Assembly: GCF_001949145.1 (NCBI RefSeq)
Contig: NW_019091365.1
Location: forward strand, 802,033-824,318
Source of the DNA: Acanthaster planci
Taxonomy: Eukaryota; Echinodermata; Asteroidea; Valvatida; Acanthasteridae
Direction: 5' to 3'
DNA length: 22,286 nt
The notes beneath the pieces were generated by a model. That model searched no databases. It saw nothing but the letters and a program-made list of their open reading frames with translations, and had not been told where the DNA came from. A program made the position numbers and the translations under genes. This document shows positions 1 to 12,800 of the stretch, one piece after another; position 1 is the first letter of the stretch; every line of letters begins with the position of its first letter.

Positions 1-801
1 CCGGCAGTAAAACTTGTGGCTCACACTACCGAAATTGTGCATATGCAGTGGGGAACGAGCCATGGCAAAAACGTTGCTTGGGCAGCTTAAAAATAAAAAT
101 TTGAATAATGAAATGAACTGAAGACAGTTTTGTGGGTGATTTGATATAACATGTAACTTACGCCGACCTAATGTGTAAGAGGAGTGTAATTAAGGAATAG
201 GAAGGCCTAAACGGGTAAAAATGAGTGATAATGGAAGGTGCAAGTTGCTCACAATATTTCAGCGAACATTTCCTGCTTTGAAAGACCTCGTGGTAAAAAC
301 ACGTTTTTCAAATATTGGGAATGTTCCTGTTCACACTAACATTCTACACAAACATTCCAGCTTTTTCCCAACAGTCCGCCTTGTGCACAGACCATTTTAA
401 GGCAGGACTCCAAAGGGAATGACTTGTTATAAGTGGAACAGCTGCCTGTTTAAAAAGGAATGACTGGACCATTCTGAAGTATTACAAACTCTGTAAAACT
501 TTAAAAGAAGAGGGCAAGACAGAGATGAAATGTGGGATGAAAAGACATCCAATCAACAGCCAGCACGTGGGTTGCAACAATGACAACAGCATGGCTGCTT
601 AAAGCTAGCAAGTCACGAGTTCTCTCACAATTGGATGCGATTGCGAGAATCTAAAACTTACAACAACAAAACCTGTGATATTAAATCACATAAATCCACA
701 ATTTTGGGGGCAAAAATTCCTGGAATCTAGAACAATCTTGAAAAATAAAACAACCAAGATTTGTCCATCTCAGGAAACCGGTCTGAGTGTGCCGGTCTTA
801 C
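1..801 (-). other. GGA intron 10 (partial)
   Basis: Begins at the donor at 801-800 and runs off the left edge. I see no coding exon, RNA gene or clear repeat in it; it is plain AT-rich sequence. Confidence 0.75.
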
Positions 802-3800
802 CAAGAGATGAGAGTTGATCCTGCAGGAGTTGCGTGCTGGAGGGTTGAGTTGTTGGGGCCACCCCAGCTGCTACTCTGGGGGATGAAGGCGGTGAGTATG
901 GAGCAAATGCCGCCAGGCTATCGCTGGCGTTATTGACGGCTGGGGGTGCTGGGTCCAGACCGCTCAGGTCAAGCAATGAATCTGTGCAGCCGGAACATGG
1001 TTGTGGTTTAAAAAAACAAGCTGAATATCAGTAGTGACAATATAACCTCACAAAGTATAATCCCAAATCTGGCAAACCAACTCCTGCCCCCCAAGTCATT
1101 GAGAAGTAGAATGTTTGTTACAACTGCCTCAAAATTGATTCAGCTGACTTCGCATTTTTTCACCATTTCGCAGGCCTTGGGCATGACAGTACCTACATGT
1201 ATATAAGCATAGAGGAAGGACACAGGAGTTTGAACTGCCCTGGCTGAAACATCTGGCCAATTACCGCTTTCTGGCATGCCCGGTATGTCCAAAGCCAGAG
1301 CGCAGCGAATGCTTGCTACGCACCCAACCACAAATCCCCTTTTTACCCTATGATCGCCGCCGCAATTTGTCACTGGTAATCTACATCCTTAAAACTTTGT
1401 GCACTGAGGTATAGGAAACTGACTTTTCATGCATTTGTTGGTGCTTGGTAGGCTCTCATGACAACATCAAATTTAATGCTTGCGCAGTTGCTTGCATTAT
1501 GCTGTGTGCCCTAAATCTAAATGTGCAGTCATTGCCCTTAATGAGCATTTTTTCTGGAGTTATTTTGGGAATAACTAGTCCGGTTGTTTACAAAATTGTG
1601 TGTTTTGATTGAGTCATTTTTATTATGGCATTTGTACAAAAACATATTTTACGAGATTTCACAATCACTCCCTGCGAGGAAATGGCACATTTTGTTCCAT
1701 ATGAGTTTTGTTTTCTAGTACAAGTCAACATTTTGTTGGCCAGTCTTAATAGCCAAATTCGTACAAAGTCTTAGAACACTGATGTATTGAGACGGAGGAG
1801 AATAACAAACTTTACATTACAAACTTTGCACGGATAACGGAGCAGTGTATCAAAATGTTAAAAGTTTATTTACAATGGCTAAAGCAGGTCTAATATCAGG
1901 GATTCTTCTCTATTTCCTGGTCACAAGAAGAATTTGTATTCAATTTCAAGCAAAAACTACAAGTGTTGTTAGGATATTACTGGCCCCGCTTGTCCAGCTA
2001 AGATGCAGGCAGTAATCAGGCATTTTTGGAATGTTTTGTATTGTTCGTCTGACTCGGCCATGACCATCATGGAACACTTTGAAGTGCCAACTCCTCCTGT
2101 GTCCTTCCTTTATGATATAAGTCAATTCCCTTACACATTGTGAATAATGCAGCAATTTCCATAGAGAGAATTCTTTTCAGTTTGTTATATCCTATGTTTG
2201 CTAATCATTCCAAACTCATTAATGCAGAAAGAATGATGCCTCAATGGAGTACTCGAATTCATGTGACTACAGACTGAGCAAATATCATTTGCTACCTGGT
2301 TTCATGGCTCAAGGTCAACAATGGGCTTACGTGTTCTATGAAACGACTGTTTCAACAGATCATTTGTACCATGATGCTTTTTTCAAGGGCTTAACTGAAC
2401 TGACGGTGGCAAAATTGCATTTTTATAGAGGCATGTCTTTGTCTATTGCCGGGAAAACAAACTGGATTGCAGAGACTTGTGATGCGTAATGCGTAAGGTT
2501 AAATGGGGGGATTGTTTTTTTTGGGGGGGGGAAATGAACGGCTGTTTTGCCAGGTCGTGAAAAGCAGGCAAGACCATACTGTCTGCAGGCTCAATAGTAG
2601 CAGGTGTGTTTATGTTCAAGGACTGTGCAATTTGTATGACAGTCAAAACAGAGAAGTGGAGTGACACCCAGATATCACTGGCTACACCCAGCGCCCAGAG
2701 AGATATCTAACAGATTTGCAAAGTAAATGGTGGGCCTATGCCATACGCACACAGAGCCTCACCAAAAGGAAACTTGTTACTTGTGAGAAAAAAAAGGTTT
2801 GTTCATGCATGAAGCCATGCCATCTGCAGACAACATCTTGTACATAAATGAGCAAAGTAACGTGTCATTGCTCAGTACATCCGAGTATGGAGCAACGATA
2901 TCCAGGGAAACAGTAACAATTGAGATACTTCACGTGAAGTTTTGGCTGGTGACAGTTCGTTGCTGAGCAAATATTCCCGGCACTTAGCAACTGTCTGAAA
3001 CTTACAGCTTGGTCAAATTGGCATACATGATGGCTGAAGAACAAACAAACTGTGGAAATACACATACAAGTATGCCCTGTGGGGGTCCCCTCTTTACCTT
3101 CCTGATTGGATGTTTTGGCCAAAGGCGCTGAGGGAACACTGTTGACGGGTGAAGGGGAGGAGGGCTGGTCCAGACTGTCCAAGCCTATCTTCTCCTTGTA
3201 CATCTCCATCACCTTGACCACAGCATCGTTAGTCTGTAAGACGTCAGCTAGAGGGTGAAAGGTGAAGAAGAAAATGACTGTTATTGGCCAGATAGACTTA
3301 GACAGATCATGAAACAAAGACATATCTGAAATCCTGTGTCATGGCACTGACTCATATTCATGAATTTGTAGATGACCAGCATTATTTCAACATATGTAAA
3401 TATTCACTTTCAAGCTGTGTTTCCATGCCTAATTTTTGCTGCATCAACTGCTACAGGACAGCGAGCATTTTATAGAGAAGAAATACATAGTACAGTCTTT
3501 CAAACCCTTTAAAAAGCCCTTGGTCACTTCAATAACACCATCGTGACATTACTTAATAACTTTTGTTTCTCATTTTCTAGCAACTGTCACTTGAGTATGA
3601 GAAAACTTCAAAGATCAGAGTGGTGGCTTACCTATCCCATCATCCTTGTCCTCTGTGTCGCTGGCCAATCGAAACAGGTTGGGTCGCATCTTCTCACAGG
3701 CAATGTACAGTTCCTGGAATCAACAACAATCACTGACATTACGTGTGTACTAGCTGCCACTGAAAAGACAGGGCAAATGCACACTGCAGAATCCATCAAA

Positions 3801-6800
3801 GTAATGCGCTGACTCTGGCTGCTCTTATGGACGGAACTTGATCTGAAGCCTCCCAGATTCTTTTGAAATCAGCCTAGAACACGGACTTCATAAAATCTGG
3901 GCCCAATTTCATGGTGCCTCTTACCACAGAATTCCGTACTTACAATGTCCTTTCTGAGCTAACGGCAAGAGCAGGAAAACTCTACGCTACCTTTTAAGCA
4001 GAGAATCCTTAGTTACGGGGTGTATCCATGTGCACAAGCCAAAATTCCTTGCTAACCCGTGAAATACATTCGCCGTAAGCACAGAATTTTCAGCTACAGT
4101 AAGCGCTGATTTTTCCCTTGCAGTAAGCAGTGCCATGAAATTTGGCCTTGGACCTGTAACTCCCAGCAAGGTCACTAAAGCCACTGGTGGCCATCTTACT
4201 GTGCCGAATACAAAGGTAATACAAAGGCTTGCCTATTTTTGTTAACCAAATTAATTTGTTAATAGTCAATAGTTACAATGGCAAGCGAGCCATCCATCAC
4301 ATTTGTATTCGGCACAATAAAATGGCCACCGGTGGCTTCAGTCGGTACAAAGGCACTGCTAATCCAGATTTTTTTATATGACACTTGTGGCCAGGAAGTT
4401 GCAAAAGATTTTGCAGGTTTAATGGAGATACAGGTAGAACCCTGCCACTGTTTCTGTACCGGGAACTTCACTGGTGGCCTCTTGAAAGTAAATTACAAAG
4501 GCAAATGCTGTTTGGTTCTGGCACAGAGCAGAAGTTCGGACAGCATAGGTTTAACCTGCAAGGTTCAAGGGTAATCCACTCTGTGTAGTATGGTACCTCT
4601 CCCCCACTTACAAAGAAAAAGAGATGGATAATGGGGACCATTTCAACTGGGTGCCTGATACATTCAAAAGGACAACCAAATATTGGTGTCATGTGCTCAG
4701 TTTGCCCCATGCAAAGTGGAAATGAACCTACACATGAATGCGGTGTGTGCCACGCAGACAGACAGCGTTCTGAGAACAAAACATACCATCTCCAGTAACA
4801 TGTAACTGTACCCACATACTTTACATTCAAAACCTTTTCGCGCCGATGACTCAGGTAGTTTAGATGACTATCAACCACTGAACAACAGAGGTTTATTCAA
4901 GTGCACCTCTAGGGAAAACATGTTTTCTCTGATTTTATCTGTTCAAATTTGGAAGCATCCAAATCGAACGCAGTGTCAAAAATGCTTGTAGTCATCGTTT
5001 GGCATGCACAAGAATTTATCCACTACGAACGCAGGGCAAGGGTTCCCCTTGTTTTCTCCGAATGACGCAAACTACATTCAGAATTCACACCTTGGCACGA
5101 ATAGAAAAAAATCCATTATTAGCTTGTTATAGTTGAACTCTGAAGACATTGCGTTCAATTTGGATGCCTCCATATTATTTGAACAGATAAAATCGGAGAA
5201 AAATATGTTTTCCTTAGAGGTGCTCCTCAAATTACGAGAGAAGTATTCACTTTGCAAAGTGAAGCCTGATGGGGTAGCAATGTGTTTGCAAAAATATATG
5301 GAAAACTGGAAATTTTCTAAAACTTATTTACGGATATTTGCAAATCATATCTGCATTCTAGAACAATTTATCAACAAGCTAATGTACAAAAAAGCTGCAT
5401 GTAAATGCAGAGTCAGTAACTGAAAGTTTAGTTTTGCTCAGTGCAAACAATGCCAAGGCGTGCCCACTGTCCATCAGATGAAGTTTACTCGGGCTGTTTA
5501 ATGTGTCCCAACCATAAAAACTTAATCAAATTTTATTGGCAAATGTACTGCACTGTCTTTTAGAGTACACCATTAACTTCATCTCACTGCACTTTGTTCT
5601 ACAAACTGACTGATAAATTCAAAATGTCTGCCCCCAGAACACATCAAAGCTTCTCTGTGCAGGGAATAGCAAGTTAATAGCCCTCATCATTCAGTAGCTC
5701 CTGAGCATCAACCCACTTTCATGAGTTCCATCTCCTGTTCACTGGTCACTCCAGGCTGGTAGTGCTCCATCATTTCTGTCAGCAGCTTGACGTTGTTATT
5801 GCAGCTCTCCAGCTCATTCATCCTCCGCGAGAGCTTCTCCGTCTTCTTCTCGTCCTCCTTGACCATGTTCTTGATGAGGCGGTTGGCCGCCTGGAGGTCC
5901 TCCGGATGCTTGCTCTTAAGTAGTCTGGCCAGGAGCTGGGAAGTGTGTTGAGAAGAACATTCCAATGAATGAACTTTTCCACTCTTAGGTGGTAAATTAG
6001 ATAAAGCTGTTCTTCTGGTCCATCAACTGACTTGCAAAAAAGGCAAGATATATGTACATGTATATGCACATGAAGATGTACATTGGTAAACTTTACAAAT
6101 AGGCCAAAACCCCACACAAACTGACTCCTAAAGGTATAAATTTGTACAATATTTGTATGGTATTTTACACTGGCTCCTCACTATATTCAATGCTCTAAAC
6201 ACAAACCATGCAGCAAAATTTGCTACAAAACAAGTCGATAAAGCAATCCCGTTCAAGCAAGGGAACGGGTTAGCGTAGCGGTTCTTTCCTCGCTTTGCAC
6301 CAATGAGGCCCGGGTTCGAGTCCCGGCTTGGCCCAAGCGTTAAGTGCATTTGGTTTCCAGTCCATGCTCGCTCTCGCAGGTTTTCTCCGGGTACTCCGGT
6401 TTCCTCCTGCGTCTAAAATTGGACCTTCTTCCTAACTCCGTAATGTGATGCTGATTGATAAAGTGTATGAATAAACGTACAGTTGTGGGCACAAATAGCT
6501 TGAGTTGCTGAAAGCGCCATTAAAACAAAACAACAAACAAAACAAAACAAATCCTGTTCAAGCTCAGCACACAGACCATCTCCACAGACTTCCCAAGTGT
6601 GGCGTATGTATAAAAAAACAAACTGGGCAAAGGGCATGTATAACCGCCGTTGGAGGCTTGGGAAACGGTTGGAAAATTTCAGCCCCATCTTACACTTGTG
6701 AATATAAATTTTTTGTACACTGCTCTGGTTCTAACCGGTTGAAAGACTGTGCCTACATGAAATGCAGGGCTGACTGGCTGTGATGGTTCATGTTACAATA

Positions 6801-9800
6801 GGGCAATGTATAATGAGAAAAGAATAGCATTACTCAAGGTTTGTCTCATCACTCACTCCGCTGCTTGAATGAGAATAGTCAAGGTCCTTACTATGGATAT
6901 GTTTGGACTGTTGGTGACTAGCCTGTGTGTATACATGTACCTCAGAAGGAATTTAGTTATTGAGCATTTGAACCTGTTGAAACATCAGTGACTATAACTA
7001 GAGTAATGGAATCAAAAGAGAGGCAGGCTCCATTCCAGCCTCTGTTCTTTCACAGAATTTTTAACAGTCGGCTGAATATGACGAAACATTTTGCAAGGAG
7101 TATAATCAAGAAAGCAATACTCCAATACCCAAAAATTCAACAGAGTAATTTGGAGGACGTAGGTATCAGAATACCACAGCAGTTATCTATTTTAAGGCAA
7201 ATAGTACAAATGAAATCTTAGAGGCAGTTGCATATCATAAGTCTGACGCCTTATAAGTCCGACGCCTCGTAAGTCTGCATTTTCAGACTTACGAGGCATC
7301 TGACTAATGAGGCATTGGATTTATGGGAAATTTTTGTTTTCAGCCTCATAGTTCCGACACCTCAAAGGTCCAACAAGGTGTCGGATTTTCAAGGCGTCAG
7401 ATCTGTGGGCCAAAATAAACTAATAAAGAATCATCAGACTTTATAGGCATCAGACTTATGGACTTTTTAAAACCCATTTTCTGGACTTCTGAGGCGCAGA
7501 CCTATGAGCTGTCGGATTTACAAGCTGGCCCTTAAGAGGCTAGTTGCGGAGTACATGTAAGTAAAAAGGATGGACAAATAGAACCAATACAACGTCATGC
7601 AAACTCTACATACAATACATGTACATGTACTAGAGAGCAGTTGGCTCTATTGACAAATGCGACCCAGCACACTACTGCAGAAACTGCTCATGCTTAGCCT
7701 TATCAATAAGTACCTCAGTCAAACAGAAGAATAACGATGTTAGGATTTAGTCCAAATTTGAAAGTGGATGTATACACATACCGGTACATGTACCAGTGCC
7801 ACAGTATATACATGTACCATGCTTCACCAAGAGAGGGCAACACACTTTGGAGAAGTCAGCTGTAAAACTACGTGTACACTACAAAACCTGAGGATGATGT
7901 AAAGACCAGATGCTGTCAAGCAAAAGTCAATGCCCATGGCTGGTGCCAGGTTTAATACATGTTCAAGTATATCTAACATCTGGACAACATGTCAATGGAA
8001 TGAATCAATGAAAAGTGCTACAAACCTTAGATTTTTCTTCATCTTCAAAGGCTGCATTCTTGGGCCTAGGGGGTGGAGGTGGTAAGTACTGCTTATCCAT
8101 ATAGACAGGGTCCTCCTTTACTAAGCCTGAGGGAGGATACAATATCACTCAGTCTTAGACTGTTACAATACCCCTGATTGTGATGAATATTCACTGGAGC
8201 AATTGAAATGGCAAAGTTTCTCCACACAAAAAAAATTCCATGAAGTTTGGTATGAGTCTAAAACTGTCAAATTTTTTGATGAGGCATTTATTTTGTATAA
8301 GCATTCCGTGTAAAAATCATACATTGTCCACTTAAGAATATGCCAACTTTGACCTGACCAATTCCCACACATATACTTTTGAAATATTAACTCCCAAATC
8401 CCTTGGTATACTTTGCCAGATATTTTCTTGAATCCTCCAATATCTACATGTACCTCTTCGCATAATCCACTGCGCACTGATCCCCATGCAATGAAATATG
8501 TGTAGTTGTTGGGATATACCCTCCTGAACCCCATGGAATCCTCCAAAATGTCCCACTGGCTTACCATTATGCAAGATCTAAATGGGACATCTTTTGAAAA
8601 ATTGCTTCAAACATTGTCTGACCTTGTTTCTTCAGCATCTGGTAAGCTTCAATAATCTTGGGTTCTTGGGGCAAGCCAGCCTGCCAACTGTACATCATCT
8701 CGATCACCTTCTTCTTGACTGACTCTGGTGATTTCGTGCCAAGATACTACAACAATCAAATGACATCAAACCATCACAATTCTACACACTCTCTCAGATG
8801 AATTTATAATCCACACAGTGCTGGGGTAAGTGACAGGGGGTTGGGGTACAGATAGGGTGGTTTGAGATGGCACAGGGATTCTTAGGCTGAAAGTTAGGGG
8901 GCTACAGGTACCTAGTATACAATAAACAGCCTCCCCCCCCAAAAAAAATATGGAGGTACATGTATCACTTCTTATATATGCTGTGTGTGCTGCTTTTGGG
9001 AAATCTGGTGAATGCCACAACTAGACACCTACATGTAGGCCCAATTTCAATGCACTGCTTACACGTACATGTAAATGCAGCAGGCATGCAACTTGAACTT
9101 TGGCCAAAAAACACGAGGAATTCTAATCTTTACAAGACTTCAAAAAAAAAACGAGGAAACCAGCTGATCCGAAGAAACACTGCATGCTTGTTTCAGAAAC
9201 AGATGATTTTGTGATAACAGGTTCTGCCTACTCTGCGGAGACAATTGAGCAGGAAGTGAGGTAAAAGCAAGCTTACCCCAGCAGGGGAAAACTATTCAAA
9301 GCGGTGATACTGTACATGTACATGACATGTAACAACAGAAGTCTATACATGCATACACGAAACCACATCTATGCTATGAAACAGTGCTTAAGCAACAGCA
9401 CGATTCTCTACTACTGTATTGTAAGCACAGCTTTTGGGCTTACGGTTAATAGTGTAAGCAGCACTTCTTTTTTAGGGGTGAGGGAACTGTAGATTTTTAG
9501 CTGAAAACTGGCCATGTGCCCTGCCTATAATTCACAAGCAAGGTCTGACTTGAACACGTGCAGGGGGCAGTCAGAAAAATTTAGATTTTGAAGTTTCCAA
9601 AACTTTATTTTTCAGACATTTTTCCCATCTGACATATTAAGACACAAGTACATGTAGATCAAGGGAACAAGGGGATGGAGAAATGTGAACAGGTCACAAA
9701 CAAATCTTCAGAAACAGTTCATTTATATCTTAATTGAAAGGTCACTGGGTACATGTTTTTTTATGGCAGTGAAACAGGCTTGCATTGAGCCAAATTACTC

Positions 9801-12800
9801 AACCACTTGTTGCCGGATGATGTGTAAACACAGAGGACGTGTACACTTATTTAAAAATTCCTTTTTATTTCCGCGGTTGACATATTAATGCGTCATGCCT
9901 GGTTCGGTCAAAGCACAGAAAATGAACCCACACTCGGACACTGCTGCTGAGTGGAAACCCCTTTCCCCCCCCCAAAAAAAAACCCCACAATAATCCGGAA
10001 ATACATTTCTTGAGTAATTACAATTGAGATGGGGAGCCCATACCATACACAAAAGAGCTGAGGGTATTAGACCTCCTTTTTTAAAGTAAGCCGATTTGCT
10101 AGGGAACGAAACCACACTGACAAGAGATATACATGTAAGGTCACAAAATCCAAACTAACAACTTCTTTGTATCCAAACAATTGCAAAAAAACACACAGGT
10201 GATGCCTATATACATGTATGTACAATATGGACCCTTTATATGCAAACTGGTTGACGTCTGGACATGCGCCAAAATTTTTACTCGGGGGAAAAAAATGAAA
10301 ATGCTGATGCCTTAACTCAAGATGTGTGCCTCTGATCCCTACATATTTTACAGGTGCCAGAAATAATTTGTGAAGAAACCCCGCCCCCTACAGCATTTTC
10401 AGGGAAGAAACCAGACATTAACTGGTTCACAACCTGAAGAGAATGTTGAATATCTATTTAGCATTGACATTTACAATATCATAGGTTGATACATAATTGG
10501 CCAACAATGTCTCCTGATGAAGTAAATTATCTTTATTCCATCCGAAGCTTCCAGTCTACCTTTTATATTAGTATTACCTCCTTTGCCATAATTCATAAGA
10601 TAGCAAACCACCTTTGATACACATGTACATGTACAGACAGTCATTGAAACACAACATTCTGTGCCGTTGCACCTGAAGCGCAATGCCAAGGTGTCCCTTC
10701 ACTCAGTCCGTTCACACATGGGCATCGTTAGGACTATATCCAGGGTGGAGGTATGGCAGCAAACAAAGTGGAGTACATGTACTATCAATCATAAGGTATA
10801 TTCAAGCAAGTAGGTGATTTTCATCCCCACTTCCTCCTTCCGGTTTATTTCTTTCATTTTTCTTTTCTTTCTTTCTCTTTTTGAGGGGGGGGGTGGGGAA
10901 AGGCCTCAATTGCCCTCCTGCCCTGTGACACCCACATAATAATTATCAGGTTTTTCCACTCACCTTTGGCGACACTAATTTAATCATCTCATTCAGGAAG
11001 CGGAACTTCCCCACCTGCTTATGAAAGGGCTCCCCACAGTTTTTCACACACGCTTCAACAACAGTCAATGCCTGGATGCAAACACAAACACACTAATACA
11101 ATATGAGGCACTGCATGTACACTGTCATGACTGTTTTGCTGCAGTTTTCACAAGGGTATGGAGGTTTCGAGGAACAGTGGGTTGACTCTATCTGCTCTGA
11201 CTGTAAGTGCCTGTCACTGGCAAAAGAAGGAAGGCTGATGGACCATTAGCTGGAACCATTCAGTGCCCGCAGCACAAGTGAAGACTGTATAATGTACATT
11301 CCAACAGAAACTGGCAATGCATGCTCAATGCTGCCAGTGCCAGGCAGGGATGAACAAGTACACGAAGTACTGGTATGATAGACACAAGACACAAAAATAA
11401 ATATTCATGTTCCTACACGGAACACATACTCTGAGCGTAATGAGAGACACTGAGGCACCCCCAGACCACAGCTCCACCTCGCAACTTGCCACAGTCTGCC
11501 ATGTACAAAATGAACAAACTGGAGGGCTCTCACCTGTAATGCTTCTCGCTCCTGGGGTGACTGTATCTTGTGACTGAGCAGTCGGCATGCTATCTCCGGC
11601 CTGGAGAGAAATTGAATGAAGACAGGATAAGGTCCCCATACATGTAAGTTTGGCACACTGAAAAGTTACATGTAGTACATGTACACTGTCAAGCTACATG
11701 TAGTATGTTGTTCAACTCCCATTTTTTTGACTACAGAACTGAAAAACCAAAATAGGCAAATGTGCCGAGGAAGTTGTGAAGAATTCAATTATTGAAAAGA
11801 CAACGTATCTATCCAGTTGGTATGCAACTGAAATACAGAACTATGCTACAGGTACCTGCTTCCTTGCTACACAGACGAGAAACTCACTTGCCTTCAGACT
11901 TCCATTCTGTGTAATTCAAAACCCCATGCTTAGTGTTTATTTTCAAAAATAATCTGACCAACTCACCCTTCCAGTTCCACGTTTACACGGTCACAGAAAT
12001 TCATGATATATTCCCAGTCCTCATCTCTGTTCATGGGACTGGTTGCTTTGTCTAGGGGGAAAAATAAATTGAGGTAAAATAGGCTTCATTATGAAGGATA
12101 TTTGAAGTGTACAATAAACACAATGAAAGTCTGAAAAATTGTCAGAGACACACGTAGTCTGCAAAGCACTGGTTCAAGGCCGTTTATTCTAGGTATGAAG
12201 GCAAACACAAATTTTATGCAAAACTGAGTTAAGTGTCGAGTTTTCCTGACACGGTCTCAGGATCACATCCTGGCTGGGCCAGATGGGAAAGTTTCCATTT
12301 TTAACCCCCCCCCCCAAAAAAAACCAATATCTTCCTGTAATTTCATATTTCAAATCAAACTTCATGTTAAATTCTAGAATATTTAACCTTTCTGTTCATG
12401 ATCTAAGGCTCAGGAGGATTTTCTTTTAAAAGAACACAAAATCCGAAACTGTACATGTACCAGGTCTCTTTTTCTATCTTGTGAACACATGTATGTATTT
12501 ACTTACAATAAATAAGTACATGTAAATGTACTATACATGTACATGTATGTGCATGTCTCAGTACTGTAATCATGGAACCAAAGATTTGTTGCAGAAATAA
12601 TAAATAACTCACAGCAAAATACATATATTCAGTTGCCAAGAAAGCAAAAACAAATCCATACCAACTGGCAGTCTAATACATGCATCAACTGCCTATATGT
12701 ACGTGTACAACTGTTTATGTAATCTGTGGGTAGGAACTTGAAGATTTTTGGGGAAGCTGGGAGTTGCATAAGCTCTGTACTTAACATGTACATATGTAAG

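Larger units (their letters stand above)
3714..5716 (-). other. GGA intron 7, rich in foldback elements
   Basis: A 2.0-kb intron with at least three separate inverted-repeat elements (3899-4148, 4180-4336, 4903-5223), described individually. About half of its length is therefore repeat-derived. No coding exon is evident. Confidence 0.75.
5936..8025 (-). other. GGA intron 6
   Basis: A 2.1-kb intron holding the SINE at 6262-6546 and the palindromic repeat field at 7237-7531, both listed separately, plus numerous ACATGTA palindromes (about 6048-6080, 7616-7629, 7790-7818). No coding exon is seen. Confidence 0.75.

Noticed and set aside
2244-2489. Plus-strand 81-codon open frame
   Set aside because: No domain, no splice context and no matching neighbour; it lies in a GGA intron and is of a length expected by chance.
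3543-3812. Plus-strand 89-codon open frame
   Set aside because: It is antisense over GGA exon 8, whose minus-strand reading matches the GAT domain.
5818-6117. Minus-strand 99-codon frame rich in Arg/Ser
   Set aside because: Overlaps GGA exon 7 in a different frame; the true frame gives the conserved GAT sequence.
6262-6336. Functional tRNA gene
   Set aside because: The B-box and T-stem are good, but the acceptor and D stems do not pair, and a SINE core and A-rich tail follow.
7237-7531. CRISPR array
   Set aside because: Units alternate orientation, lack uniform spacers and are diverged; the context is an animal intron.
12230-12290. Second tRNA-SINE fragment (CAGGATCACATCCTGGC)
   Set aside because: Only a loose B-box resemblance; no A-box, core or tail seen.
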